From assembly GCA_032622095.1 (NCBI GenBank), contig CP136064.1, forward strand, positions 130,621,605 to 130,685,604: 64,000 bases of DNA, given 5' to 3'. A program made the translations under genes and the position numbers. The DNA is from Siphonodentalium dalli (taxonomy: Eukaryota; Mollusca; Scaphopoda; Gadilida; Siphonodentaliidae). This document shows, piece after piece, positions 23,068-34,856 of this stretch. The notes under the pieces are model-generated. The model was given only the letters and a program-made list of their open reading frames with translations. It was not told where the DNA came from and made no database searches. Each line of letters begins with the position of its first letter. Position 1 is the stretch's first letter.

Positions 23068-24547
23068 GTCGTATCCTAGTTTATTACCTTTTCCTCGTTT
23101 CTGGTTGCGTTTGCGATTGCCTTGCCCATTTTGAATGCGTGATACTCATCAACCCGAAACAATGTGATTCCCCACCTTGTTTGAGATACGGAGGTAATAG
23201 CGAAGATTGTTTATTTTAAATTCGATGAATCGTAAATAAATCGTTCAGTTACTATCGCATTTCGCTGGCACGGTGATGTCATAAACCTAACGACCTAAAC
23301 ATTTTCACTTCATTAGCGAATTTACGATTCGTACAATGAGGAGAAAGCCCGTACAACTGACGCAAATTGTGGCGAGCACATGTCTCACTGGGGTGTACCC
23401 GTGGGACATATATAAGGAGCGTGATTGTTTTCGCCAGGTTCAGAAACCAAAGCGAAATACTTACAAATTGTGTGAGTATCACTTAAAATCGTTTGATACG
23501 CCCTTCGTGAAGTGTTTATACGTATACTTTGTTATAACTTCTTCGCGCTGTGCATTTAGTCATACTTACCAAGAGTGCCGTGTGAAGTGAATACGGAACC
23601 ATATTGTGGGAATATGTGGTCATCTATTTGTTTCATGGATATTTTATTCGTAATGATGTTTCACGGGCTTTTTGAAACAGGTATGCGTATACTTTATAAT
23701 TATATAATTGAATAACCAATACTCACCGTCGATTGACTCACTATAATGAGTTTCCGAATTAACGTTCAATTTAAAGTGGACACTGCTGAGCCAGTATTAT
23801 GGAAACCCTTCCCGTCTGCGGAACTTTGAAGACCCGATTTTTATGATAGAGCATAACATTCCGCATATTTTGAAGCTTATTTGCGACATGAGAAGTGTCG
23901 CATTCGAATTTTATGGCACTTTTTACGTTTTTGGCCTATGTAGGTGTCTAAATTGTACATTTTAGTTGGGTAGGGGTAAGTAATTCTCCTAATACTGGGC
24001 ACAATTTGACATATACTGAGCTGAAGTTGGTTTCAACTTGAAAGGGTGTTATCATATACTAGCAATATACATGGTTACATTATTGCATTTTTCACGAATT
24101 TAAATTTAAATTCTTCACGCTCCTTTTTCTGACACATCAGACAGGTATATATACAACAATGATGCATATATGCATTATATAGAGTCATTGAAATAAAATA
24201 GCATTCAGACAAATGTATTCGTATTATACAATCAATGTCATGTTAAGTTTCTTGGCTGTTGTTCTTTATAACTTATCGCCAGCATTATTGATTAGACTTG
24301 TTGGGATTGTGTGGTAAGCATGCTACAGGATTATGAACTATGATGTCAGTGAACGAGTTCGCGTCACAAGCGATATCAAATAATTCTCTGGGACATGCCG
24401 TGAGGAAAACATTTAATTTGATATCTGGACTGACGCTATCCGGTTTTATCGAATTTATTCATTAGTTCATACCATTAATTATATCGTTGTAATGTAGTAT
24501 TCCGCAATCCCTGGGTAGTTCATAATAACATGTAAAGGGAGATACTC
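23068..24547. other. Unassigned sequence between the foldback and TTAA elements
   Basis: The longest open frame is 84 codons (23336-23590, +) and has no recognisable domain. The sequence looks single-copy within the window. No RNA gene seen. Confidence 0.4.
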
Positions 24548-24846
24548 TTAATCACAGTGGATAAACCGTACAAACATATAATCGGAAGTCGCTTTCGCCA
24601 AGACGAAATATTATATGTTTAGATCATAAATACTACAGAAGGTTCAACACAACACCATAAAAACCAGTTTTCAGACCGGATAGACGGTTTCCCCACAGCT
24701 GTAAACTATAAACGTACAAATATATTGTACATACACATTTGCTGATCGCAAGCTGGCTCCATTTGAGCGAAGGACTCTTTTTATAGATAAAAACGGCCTT
24801 TGATCAGTTCATAAAATAATGTTCCCCCAAAAAATCTCTCTTCAAA

Positions 24847-26465
24847 CAGGGGGGGGGGGGGTAGTACAAATTTGCAGGAAGGTATGCCGTTTTTTTTGCA
24901 TCTGGCATTTTCGGGGACCCACCACCCCCAAACCTGCAAAAAAAAAAATTCTACACCCACCCCCCAAATTTTACTAAAATTGGTCTAAAATCTCATAAAA
25001 CTCTACTGATATCACTCATATGACTGGGAATGATCTCAATTAGTTCAAATAACAGTTTAACCTGTTTCAGAAGCTGTTTTAATTGAAAAAAAATGTTTTA
25101 TAAATTGCTGATCATCTTTAAACCTAGGTCATTGGGCAGAATACACAACATTTCATAATTTCTAACTATTTCCTGTCAACCAGCCCATTATCTAACATAT
25201 TCCATACCACTTATGTTAGTCTACTCGAGCAACTTACTTCTATTATACTAAACTAGCTGAAACAGGCTTAGACAGAGCCGTCATTTAGAAGCAGCCACTT
25301 CGTGCGCTTCAAGCACATTTGGTCATTGAAACATTTTGATTTATATATATTGTTTTAATATATTTTTTTTTAATGATTGAATTCCTTGCTCAATTTAACA
25401 AAACCAATTTTATTTTATTTTTTTTCATTAACAATTTTGAAAAACTAATACCATTATAACATCCGCCAGGGTACCCCGAATCACCACACCAAATTTGGTT
25501 GAACTCGGTCCAGGTGTCTGAGAGAAAAATCCAGACAGATGTTACTCGTTTATATATACAGATGACAAGCAGTCACAGCACTATACCAGACTTGGATACT
25601 TTAGGTCTTGTGAGAGATCATCTGAGTTGAAAGACATGCAAATAATTCACTGATTGGCTTGATGCACTAATGACAGATATTTTCTACCCATTGATAGTCA
25701 CATTAATGTTTGAAACTGTTGCTCGCTCTTTTTCCATGCACACAATGATCTACGTAATAGTTACATCAGGACAAGTTTACTTATTCATGTATATGCAAAC
25801 TTAGGTCATTGTACAGGATACACACAATTCCATAATTTCTAACCATTTCCCGATTAGTCTGTCAACCAGCACATTATCTAGCATTATGCCTTAACACCTT
25901 TGTTAGTCTACTGGGGCAACCTCTTTTATAATAAATGACAAACAGTCACTATGCCAGACTTGGATATTTTAGATGTTGTGAGACGGTAACCGGTCATATG
26001 AGTTGACAGACATGCAAATATTTCACTGATTGGCTTGATATATTCTAACCATTGATAGTCACATTAATGTTTGAGACAGTTGCTCGCTCTTTTTCCATGC
26101 ACACAATGATCTAGGCTTTAGTTACATCAAGACAAGTTTATTTATTTCAGTTTTACTTTTCTCGAAGCTTCTTTCCAAAGGGTGTCGGGAAGGATTTTTG
26201 TTCACCCCACCGCCCCATATGCAACATGCCATAGCTAATGTCATCTCCACTAAGGCCCACATGAGGTCCCAGTAAACATTAATATGGTGTTTTTGCAGTT
26301 ATAGATTCTTACAATATGTTTTAAACTATTAGAAATGTAAAATAAGGGCACAAAAGGTCTTTGGTAAAAAAAATTGCATGAGGTTGTAAAAAACGCGTTT
26401 TTTGCCCCTCGGGCCACCCACCACCCCGGCATACCTTCCTGCAAATTTTTTACTACCCCCCCCCG
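24847..26465. mobile_element. Nested hAT-like element with G-run ends
   Basis: The left end is cagggggg... followed by gtagtac and ttgcaggaaggtatgccg. The right end is the inverse (cggcataccttcctgcaa, tactacccccc). It is flanked by CTTCAAA on both sides (24840-24846, 26466-26472), which the intact right arm of the host element carries only once. A CAGG start and 7-8 bp duplication fit hAT. The interior has a 367-bp tandem duplication and no transposase. Confidence 0.6.
25430..26160 (+). repeat. Tandem duplication, about 367 bp
   Basis: Two consecutive copies: for example cagacttggata at about 25588 and 25955, and tgctcgctctttttccatgc near 25720 and 26082. A part of the unit (gtcaaccagcccattatcta) also appears earlier at about 25177. 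Copies are about 85-90% alike by eye. Confidence 0.6.
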
Positions 26466-26640
26466 CTTCAAATGTCATTTTAACACATATACAGCAACTG
26501 TCGGAAATCTTACAATATTGCAACGGTAAGGCCGTTATGTTATGCAACCTATATTTACATTACCTTGGCTTGGGTATATTCACAATCAGAAAGTAGAGAC
26601 TATCTATTTGGACACCCCACTCGTCAGTCTCTGTATATAC

Positions 26641-28002
26641 GCCTAGGTGTGTACGACGAGAATCACCACTCGCGACGTTGTACAGGTATCGTACAGTAAT
26701 TATATGTTCCTTTCGATCCATTTAAACATAACTATATGTCTTCGGAATGTCACGCCATTGAACTTATATACTCTGTCTGAATCAAACTAGGCATTCTTAT
26801 TAATATTTATAGCGACTTTATTCGACTCCGCAAGTAAAAAACTGTATTTGGGGGTGGCGGCTGTATGATATATTCTGTGATGAAATTGTGTTTACGTGGG
26901 AATTTACTAACACAAACTACAGGTTGTATATGTGCACCATCGCCTTATATTTGCGGTCGTGACTGCGAGTGCCTTCTTGTGTATCACTACATGAATATAG
27001 ACTGGCCAGTCCCGAAAAGTCAAACAAGTGCTATCTTCGAGTTGCACCTCTTGGGTTGGAATTTTCCGGCAGAGACACCCAGACAAACGATTAAGTTAAG
27101 CGCAGCTGAAATATATATTACGTTATTGGTGGCCCCAATTTTGGCACAGTGTTTCCAATAAAATCACATATTTCCACATAAGTAGACTTGGCTAAGATAT
27201 GTGTGGATAAGACATATTGTGTCACAATTGGAATAATATTGCAATTGTCTATGTTCGTTAACTGAAGAAACAAATAGATAGACTGTATTTCATGGCTCAC
27301 TGTGCCTAAATATGTCTTCTGATCATAATATCGATCTGAACAAGTGTGTGTTATGTACGGAAGAACCCATTTAAGAGAGATGTCATGGGATGTCGATTTT
27401 GGTTGTACTTGCATATATCAGTTTCCTGTCGATTAAATCAACAAATCGCTTCACTGACAACGAACATTCAAGCCTTGAGGTTTTATGTTTTTCAGCAAGT
27501 TTAATTCTACATTATTATATTATGTTTACTTAAATTTATTTGCAATTCTTTTGGTACTTATATTGAAAAGATAGAGTTTCATCTCTTGTGTCACCGGAAA
27601 ACTTGAGAAGTAATATGCATGATATGTATACATGTAGAGCAGAAGTCTTCAACTGCGTGCAATGCTTTTCGATGAACTACATCATGTAATTCAATAGAAA
27701 TGTCATAATACCTTTTAAAATATAGCTCAAATATACTTTAAGTTTCAGCACGGTATCTATTGATAAACATAGTTTCGTTCGGTGCTTGAATAAGAACAAA
27801 GTTTGTCGAGAAATCGGAAAACGGACGTGGAACGGAACAGTGACTTCGTCGTGTGATTGAAGGTTAATAATGACAATCGGGAGGAGGAACATGTCTAACA
27901 TGGAAACCTAATTCATGGTTTCGTCTTTGCAAACACATCCCATCACCACAACCTGACGTACATATTTTTGACAACTTGTGATCAGCAACTTAAACAACTA
28001 GG
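26641..28002. other. Centre of the TTAA long-TIR element, no gene recognised
   Basis: Two 98-codon frames overlap on opposite strands (26865-27161 + and 27118-27414 -), with no domain I recognise. One simple reading is residual, non-coding interior. Confidence 0.4.
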
Positions 28003-28449
28003 CGTACAGAGACTGACGAGTGGGGTGTCCAAATAGATAGTCTCTACTTTCAGACCAAACCAAGGTAATATCAATATAAATGCACACATAACGGCCTTCC
28101 GTTGCAATATAGTGGGAATTCCGACAGATGCTGTATATGTGTTAAAATGACATTTGAAGAGGGAATTTTGCGAGAAAATTATGTTCTGAAATGCATGATC
28201 AAATGCCGTTTGTATCAAGCAAAAAGAGTTCGTCTCTCAAATGGAGCCCGCTTGCGATCGGCAAATGTGCATGTACAATACAAGCTTACGTTTATAGCTG
28301 TGGGGAGACCGTCTATCCGGTCTGAAAACTGTTGTGTATGGTGTTGTTGTGATCCTTCTGTAGTATTTTATGTTCTAAAAATAAAAAAAATTCGTCTTGG
28401 CGACAGCGACTTCCGATTATATGTTTGTACGGTTTATCCACTGTGTTAA

Positions 28450-30288
28450 TCCCCACCACACTTGTTACAAGTTAGTGATACGGATCAAGTACAAGCTATG
28501 ATTCCAGACACAGTGAGGTATGCTATTTTGTGTCTTGAGAATTTTCGACAGTTAACGTTGGCTGTACGTTATGAAAGCGACTGAGTGTTTCGTCGCTCGC
28601 TGAGCTTTCCCATTCGGATTCTGAAAAATTCGGAAATAAATTATTGCCTTGCGCACTATACATTTCCAAATCTGCTTTGTTGGAAATCACTATGAGATAC
28701 ATAATAACTTTTGGTGAGGTATGGCATCAACTGGTGGCTCTCTAGAATATCTACAACTGGTGGCTCTCTAGGATATCTACAATGTCGGAAAAGCATGAAT
28801 ACTTAGATACAAATTTGGCTTCACTCTCTGTACTGAGAGCGCACAAGCACATGATTACATGACTATGTTCTACAGTGAAAAATAGTTTGATCTGAGTACT
28901 TTTTTTATTTCGTCTATGGCGTTAACTTTGTGATTGCACTTTTGTAACTAAGTGAACCAAACTATATCGACCTCAGACACTTGTTTTCTCCAAGTGTCCA
29001 TGCCATTTTACAGCTAGCCTTAGTGTGCTCATTTTTGCTTTCATTGAAGACAATAACTACTGACTTTTGTTCATTATATTTATATCTCCATTTGCGACTG
29101 TAATTTGCGCAGGCCATTTTCTGAAACAGAGATCGTTGTCATATCATCGGCTTGTGTCGGCATGAACAATTTATAGAGAACATATTTAGTCCTGCTCCCG
29201 AATATGCAAGCGATATTAAGAGCTGATCAATGAAGATCATGCAGGACAGAGGTGAAATAACGCCTCCTTATTTGTTCCCTGCTCTATCTGAAATTTCCTG
29301 GACTGACAATGCCCATATTGTACATGACAATAAGTTCTTCGCTCAAATGGAGCTATAAACGTAAGCATGTATTGTACATGCACATTTGCCGATCGCAAGC
29401 GGGCTCAGTTTGAGCGAAGAACTTATTGTCATGTAAAATATGACGAAACAGAAGCCAGGTTTTTCTCTCATCAAACCAAGGAGATGCAGTTTATAGAGAA
29501 GACTATGTATCCATACGGTATCAAATGTGAACAACTTACTGTCGTTTTATGATGGAAATTATTTTGATTCCATGAGACCTTTGATACCCTTCTGGAAACC
29601 GTGTTGCAATGAATGTACTTTGATCATATTAGGAACACGAGAACCTACAGTCTTAATAAGATTATTTTTTCGAGCATTATTATATGCATGGTTATACAAA
29701 GACAAATTGTATCATGAGTGCACATGTGAATTACGAATAGAGGCAAAGGGATATGAAACCTGAGGGAATTGTGAAAGTGTATAAAAATGCTATTGAAATT
29801 TATGATAACATTTTGTTGGTCTCATAATATCACAGATGTCACATAATATCACAGATGTCACATAATATCACAGATTTATAACGTGTCAGCTTGGAACTAT
29901 ATTTCCCCACGGTGTTATAGCGTAACGCGGCAATTTTATTTTGACCATTCGAGACAACGTCAACTCAGTTTGTGGAAGATGAACTCATATCGATGTTCAA
30001 TATCTTGACTTGATATTCGATTGTTGCTGAAGATGGTATTCAGAAATGCAGAAGCATAATTCAATCCGGCGGAATTTATGTTCATGTTATTCGTCGTAAT
30101 TTCGCGATTCTGGACATAGCATGTGAATTCAAACCGAAAGTATAGTCCATATTGTAGTTATATCACTTTGCCGTTAAAATCGTATGGGAATCGTTTATAC
30201 ATACACCGTGCCTTTATACATACAGTGGCGATTAACAACATTTGTTTCACAATGACCGTTACTACTGTATAGTAGAGTACGTGATAAT
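28450..30288. other. Flank with small repeats, no gene recognised
   Basis: Contents: a direct repeat of ctggtggctctctagrata at about 28732 and 28758; a hairpin at 29323-29432; and a tandem acataatatcacagatgtc motif (about three copies) at 29827-29880. Open frames are under 80 codons. Confidence 0.45.
29320..29440. repeat. Long hairpin with micro-inverted interior
   Basis: Arms tgacaataagttcttcgctc and its inverse are near-perfect over about 30 bp. The loop (agctataaacgta...cgcaagcgggct) is part of the TIR arm of the 24.5-28.4 kb element, here inverted relative to its flanks. Confidence 0.6.
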
Positions 30289-30297
30289 GGTATTAAT
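30289..30297. repeat. 9-bp target site duplication, left copy (GGTATTAAT)
   Basis: GGTATTAAT directly precedes the terminal repeat starting TAGATCATGCCAT and recurs at 44081-44089, directly after the inverse terminus ATGGCATAATCTA. Confidence 0.65.
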
Positions 30298-30903
30298 TAG
30301 ATCATGCCATGAAACTCTACTCTGTCTAACGCCCGTAGAAATCATATTCCACCAGTACAAAACCCAGAAACGTTTAAAGTTTTGACAGAGAACCTTATAA
30401 AGTCGAAAAAATAACGCGGGGAATGTATTTCTTTGTTAATACCAGTTGCTTAATGATTTATTCATCGGAACGTGAAGTTCCCAGCTCGAGATTACATTAT
30501 TTACGTGACTTTTGACACCAGATTCCGCGATAAATATTTATTTTTTTCTCTATCATCAAACTCTACACATTATATGGTAAGCGACAAACGCGGAAGCAAT
30601 TCTGATTGGTCGTTCGCCAAAAGTATAACTTCCCGCAACCGGTTCGCAAAACTGACCAAGCTCCCCCTTCATAACAATCACGCAGCAGTAATACACAATC
30701 CAATGCGACGGTTGTCGCTGTTATTGGGCCGCAGGATACATATTTCTTCACAAAGATTATCATAATTTTGTGATTTTAACTTTCTTTTTCGTCGTGTGTT
30801 CAATTTGATTTTGTTTAATTCATTGTTAAATCACTCCGCGGTCTTATCTCATAAATCCTAATTTCCTTGCATAACATCGGGCGATTTGGCGATCACAAAG
30901 ATA

Positions 30904-31350
30904 ATTACTCAATCCGATCAGACGGTCCGCATATCATCAAGTTACAACAACAACAACAACAACAACATTTCTTCAAAATACGCTTTTGTTATCAGAATCG
31001 ATTAATTACAATAAGATAATGCTAACTGATGTCAACTATGGTATAAAATATTTCCGAAAACGTGTTATTTATCAACATGTTGTTCAACGAAATAAGGCCG
31101 TATTATCACTTGCGTTGCAGGAAATTTTGCCGTATTACTACTTGATTTTGGAGTTATCCATCTTCATCCGCAATTTTGTCCGATACCATCAGTTTGACGG
31201 CTCCTATCCGGGCCACAAAGAACTTCACATTTCGAGAAATAACAAATTTCTAAAATCGATATCTGATCACTCTGAGCTGTGGGTTCCTCGACTTGAATAA
31301 AATATTTTTCACCACCGAAGCCAAAGAAATAGTCATTTGGGAGCGTTAAT
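30904..31350. mobile_element. TTAA MITE, copy 2 (degraded ends)
   Basis: It starts attactcaatccgatcagacg and carries the (caa)n block and the aaaatcgatatctgat / gggttcctcgactt / ccaccgaagcca right arm of the family. The last 20 bp of the right terminus, including TTAA, are missing (gagcgttaat runs into unrelated sequence), and the left TTAA has changed. Confidence 0.6.
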
Positions 31351-32040
31351 TTTTATTATGCAACTTTCATATATGGTGAAGTTACGGGGCTGCTTTTAAT
31401 AACTCAAACGTTCAATAGGAAAATCACCAGTTGCTGGAACTGCAGCATGCTAAGCACATATTACATTACATGTTGGTACTTTATACTCCATAAGTGCTGA
31501 AACAGCTCGGGTCCTGATATTAAAAAAAAAACATAATCTGCGACTATATCTAAACGACAGACGGAATATATCCCCATATATTTTCAGATGTCATAATAAT
31601 TATGTCCGATAGCCAGACAATTAAATGTGGAACTAAATTTACTAGACATTTGGGGATATTTGGGCTTCTAGAGTTTGGGCGCTCAATATTTCCCTGATGT
31701 ACCATATTATGTATAGCTCGTAGCCGATGACCATGCTCGGCAACTATTGGTAGTCACGATTAAAATCATCTTATTGCAGGGCGCTAGATCGTGAACAGTG
31801 CATTCGGAATGAATAAAACATTATTATAGGTTATTTTATAACTTATGAAAACTAATACAATTTTATTAGGTTAGTAGAATTAAACTGTTGATTATAAATT
31901 CTAATACAAACATATATATGCTGAATTCAGTATTTAGAGACAGTTAAGATACACTTTACTAACTTAAATTTGTATTAAAGTGTTTAGATCTCCAGAGGCA
32001 GTTTAGTAAAATACGCAGGGAGAGAATGACCCGTTTTCGT
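31351..32040. other. Interior of the Mutator-like element, no gene recognised
   Basis: AT-rich; open frames are short. It is bounded on the right by the inverted segment (about 32050-32110) that belongs to the right TIR arm. Confidence 0.4.
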
Positions 32041-32262
32041 GGACCGAAACCACAGCTTGGCGATCGATTAATCAGAATTGCTTCCGCGTTGGTCGCGAAT
32101 GATACTTTGATCTACACATGCGCGGTCTATTCTCAAATTGTATTATCTCCAGAGGATTTTCTCTTTAAAATATTTAATTCGGACGTCGATTGAAATCCCA
32201 CCTGGCAGAATTGGACTGTGAAAACAAGAGAACTCAGCTGGACTAATACTGCCATCATAAAC

Positions 32263-32601
32263 ATGTTACAGAACATCACAGTTCAACTCAGTTCGATTGA
32301 TGAACTCAAGAGCGAAATGGCCACTATGAATAGGACACTTTCTGACATACAGTAGTCTGTTATGAATCTAAAAGGCAGGGTGACCAACTTGGAAATAAAG
32401 GACCAGTGCAAATCCAGTGATATCATCAACCTTCAAATATTCCAGGAAAGCAGCAAAATGCAGATGGTCGAACTTTTACAAAGGTCCGCTAGATTAGACC
32501 TCATTGATGAACGATCTAAATTTGTGCTAGAAAAGGTCACAGACGTGGAATCGAGGTTCATGAGAAATGAACTTATATTCACAGGTATATGCGAGGCCTA
32601 A
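32263..32601 (+). pseudogene. LINE B ORF1, N-terminal part (coiled coil)
   Basis: A start codon at 32263 opens a helical, heptad-like segment (LSSIDELKSEMATMN...LSDI). An in-frame TAG near 32353 breaks it; the frame continues (NLKGRVTNLEIKDQ...) to a TAA at 32599-32601 after GICEA. Its role would be RNA binding and multimerisation of the retrotransposon particle. The TAA is also present in the second copy at about 39170, so the element was already mutated when the segment was duplicated. Confidence 0.55.
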
Positions 32602-33785
32602 ACTCCCAAACATTCAACCGAAGTAGTCCTCAAACGTTTCATGGAAGACCAACTCAATATCGACCACGATATTAGTCTGGAATTCGCTAAACGGCTTGGC
32701 AAAGGTAAAAGCCTGAGACCAATACTGGCACGATTTTCCAGACCGTGATGCAATCAAACGAAAAGCGGCATTCTCAGAGGCACAAACTTCTTTATAAATG
32801 AGAACTTCCCGGATGTTGTGAACGACTATAGGCAAAATACATTAAAGAAAAAAGCCAAGAAATTTCGAGGGAAGGGGCAGAAAGAGCCCGGACAAGTACA
32901 TAGGGAATTCCACCCCAGGAAGAGGACACTCACAGACAGGGGGCCGTAGAATGGCACGTGGCCACCGAGGGCGAGGTGGAAGAGGCGCACACGTGAACTC
33001 TCAAGATTATATGAACAATAGCTATTTTGACAAAACTCCGAACACCAATTATATGTATGCACGCGAACCACTGCCCCCACCACCACCACACCCACCATCA
33101 CCACCACCACCACCACCACCGGCAAGCAGGACATATGTTGGCCCGCCCTCAATATGGACCCTCGCCATTCACCAATAGCCACCCACCACTACCACCCCTC
33201 CTCAGCTCCCTCAACCCCCCACAAAGCCGATCGCCAACCCCACCCCCATACAGCAAGCAATCATTGACCCTCCATCTCCAATGCAAACTCAATCTGTAAC
33301 ACAGCCGCAGACTTCCACGCTCAACGACGGCCCCATTTGTGATCCTCCAGGTGAACCAACGGCTGACACTGAGTAGGAAGGCCCGGGAGTGTTCCAGATA
33401 CGACTTCTATCACTGAATGTATGTGGGCTCCAAACACGATTAGAAGACCCGGAATTTTTGGAATATATAGACAATTTTGACATTCTTTTGTTTCAAGAAA
33501 CCAAGACCGACAATTTAGATGTTATATAAATAGAAAATTTTAATGTCCTAGAGTTAATGAATAGAAAAACCATATCAAAGAATCGTTCAGGGGGACTATG
33601 CATTGCCATCAGAGAATCCCTCAAACCTTTCTTCAATATTATCACAGATGACTGCCCAGAAATCCTCTGATGTGAGTTCCGCGGACCCTAGGGTCCAACA
33701 TATGCGATCGGTAACGTTTATATACCATGCGAAAACTCTAAATACTTCAACGAGAATACATTTTACAGAATCCACGTTTCTATAT
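32438..33785 (+). repeat. 1.35-kb direct repeat, copy 1 (left of LINE A)
   Basis: From tattccaggaaagc to gtttctatat this matches 39008-40390 with few substitutions and some deletions: it lacks ctgaagga near 32743, and lacks a 24-bp stretch around gctcgcaatgtcaaag near 33345. Both copies share the same in-frame stops, so they derive from one mutated LINE B. Confidence 0.85.
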
Positions 33786-34090
33786 ATATATATATCTTTA
33801 ATTGTCCTCCATATGTGAAGAGTTATTGAATACAGAACATATACACACAGAAACATGGACACAAATATGTCAACATATATACAAGTACAAGTTTATACAA
33901 AACAAAGTTACATCACAAGGAATGGAATAACATACAGTCGCTACTCATTCGTGTATTATGCATTTAGGCACACGTACACAAGTCCACCCATACCAACATA
34001 TGCACCCTCTCTCTCAGTTTCTCCCTTCTCATTCGATATATATCTCTCTCTCTATCTCTATCTCTGTGAAATATCTCCCTCTTTCTGTTG

Positions 34091-34134
<44 letters not shown>

Positions 34135-34244
34135 CTCACTCTCGAGTTTCTGTCGCACACGCATCTACACTCTTTAACATATAAACATATTTAAAAGTAT
34201 TTCAATATGCCTTGTCGATCACAGTCACTTGGAAGCTATATTTA
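33786..34244 (-). repeat. LINE A 3' UTR with microsatellites
   Basis: A (TA)n run at the LINE A/LINE B junction (33780-33794) is the 3' tail. A (CT)n run of about 40 nt lies at 34091-34131, with shorter ctat/ctct runs before it. Frames here (for example SLSLSLS) are microsatellite artefacts. Confidence 0.55.
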
Positions 34245-34856
34245 TTATATATCGCTCATGTTTAATAAGATGTAATTGTCAATCAATTTCTTAACAAGGC
34301 CAAGCAATACCATAGCTTGAGACTTGATTTGGCGAAAAAGTGTACTGTAAAAAGAAGGTGGTATATTCCCCAGAAATATGGATAACTGCTTTGCCCCTGT
34401 CAACTCGTCCATATACATAAAAGCATCTATTCCGAAAGTGTTTATGATATCGTACCAAATATTATTCCTTGTATTCGATATGGAAGTGCAGTTTATTATG
34501 GTATGTTCTATAATGCATTGATATTGAGTATTACATAGTAGACAAAGCCCGTTATATTTATATGCGGTGTGAGCGATAAGTCTAGCAATCATAAGAAATG
34601 TAAATTTTTCATCTGGATAAAGCCTGCATGTTTGCCACAGTAACGAGGAATTGAGTTTGGTTTGTGTAAGTCCATATTGTGCCAGATCACTATTTGATTC
34701 AATACTCTTTCTCCACTCAAGTGCATTTATAGTGTTAATCTCAGTTTTTACGATATTCTTCCAGTATGATTTGGTGGGAAACGTGCTTTCGAGCGTATAG
34801 CGTTCTAGGTACTCATATAAGTTATACCTCTTTAGAACTGTAGAAATATCTGCCAT
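34245..34856 (-). pseudogene. LINE A ORF2, C-terminal segment with zinc knuckle
   Basis: 203 codons. The final third contains CLLCNTQYQCIIEHTIINC, a C-x2-C-...-H-x4-C knuckle typical of the C-terminus of CR1/L2/Jockey-type ORF2. It overlaps the reverse transcriptase frame by 25 bp: in that frame the protein goes wrong after LTHNP, and here the sense continues from the MADIS region. A small indel at about 34840-34850 therefore separates two parts of one protein. Confidence 0.7.

Larger units (their letters stand above)
24552..28445. mobile_element. TTAA-flanked long-TIR element with a nested insertion
   Basis: TTAA at 24548-24551 and 28446-28449 flank ends (t)cacagtggataaaccg and its inverse. 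The right arm (about 28003-28445) matches, inverted, the left arm 24552-24846 plus 26466-26640. The left arm is split by a separate element at 24847-26465. The middle (about 26640-28003) has no transposase-like frame. TTAA duplication suggests a piggyBac-like non-autonomous element, about 2.3 kb before the nested insertion. Confidence 0.6.

Noticed and set aside
23336-23590. 84-codon frame as a host gene
   Set aside because: No domain, no splice context, and length expected by chance.
33027-33182. His- and Pro-rich frames over the cac/ccacca repeats
   Set aside because: Off-frame readings of the proline-rich part of LINE B ORF1.
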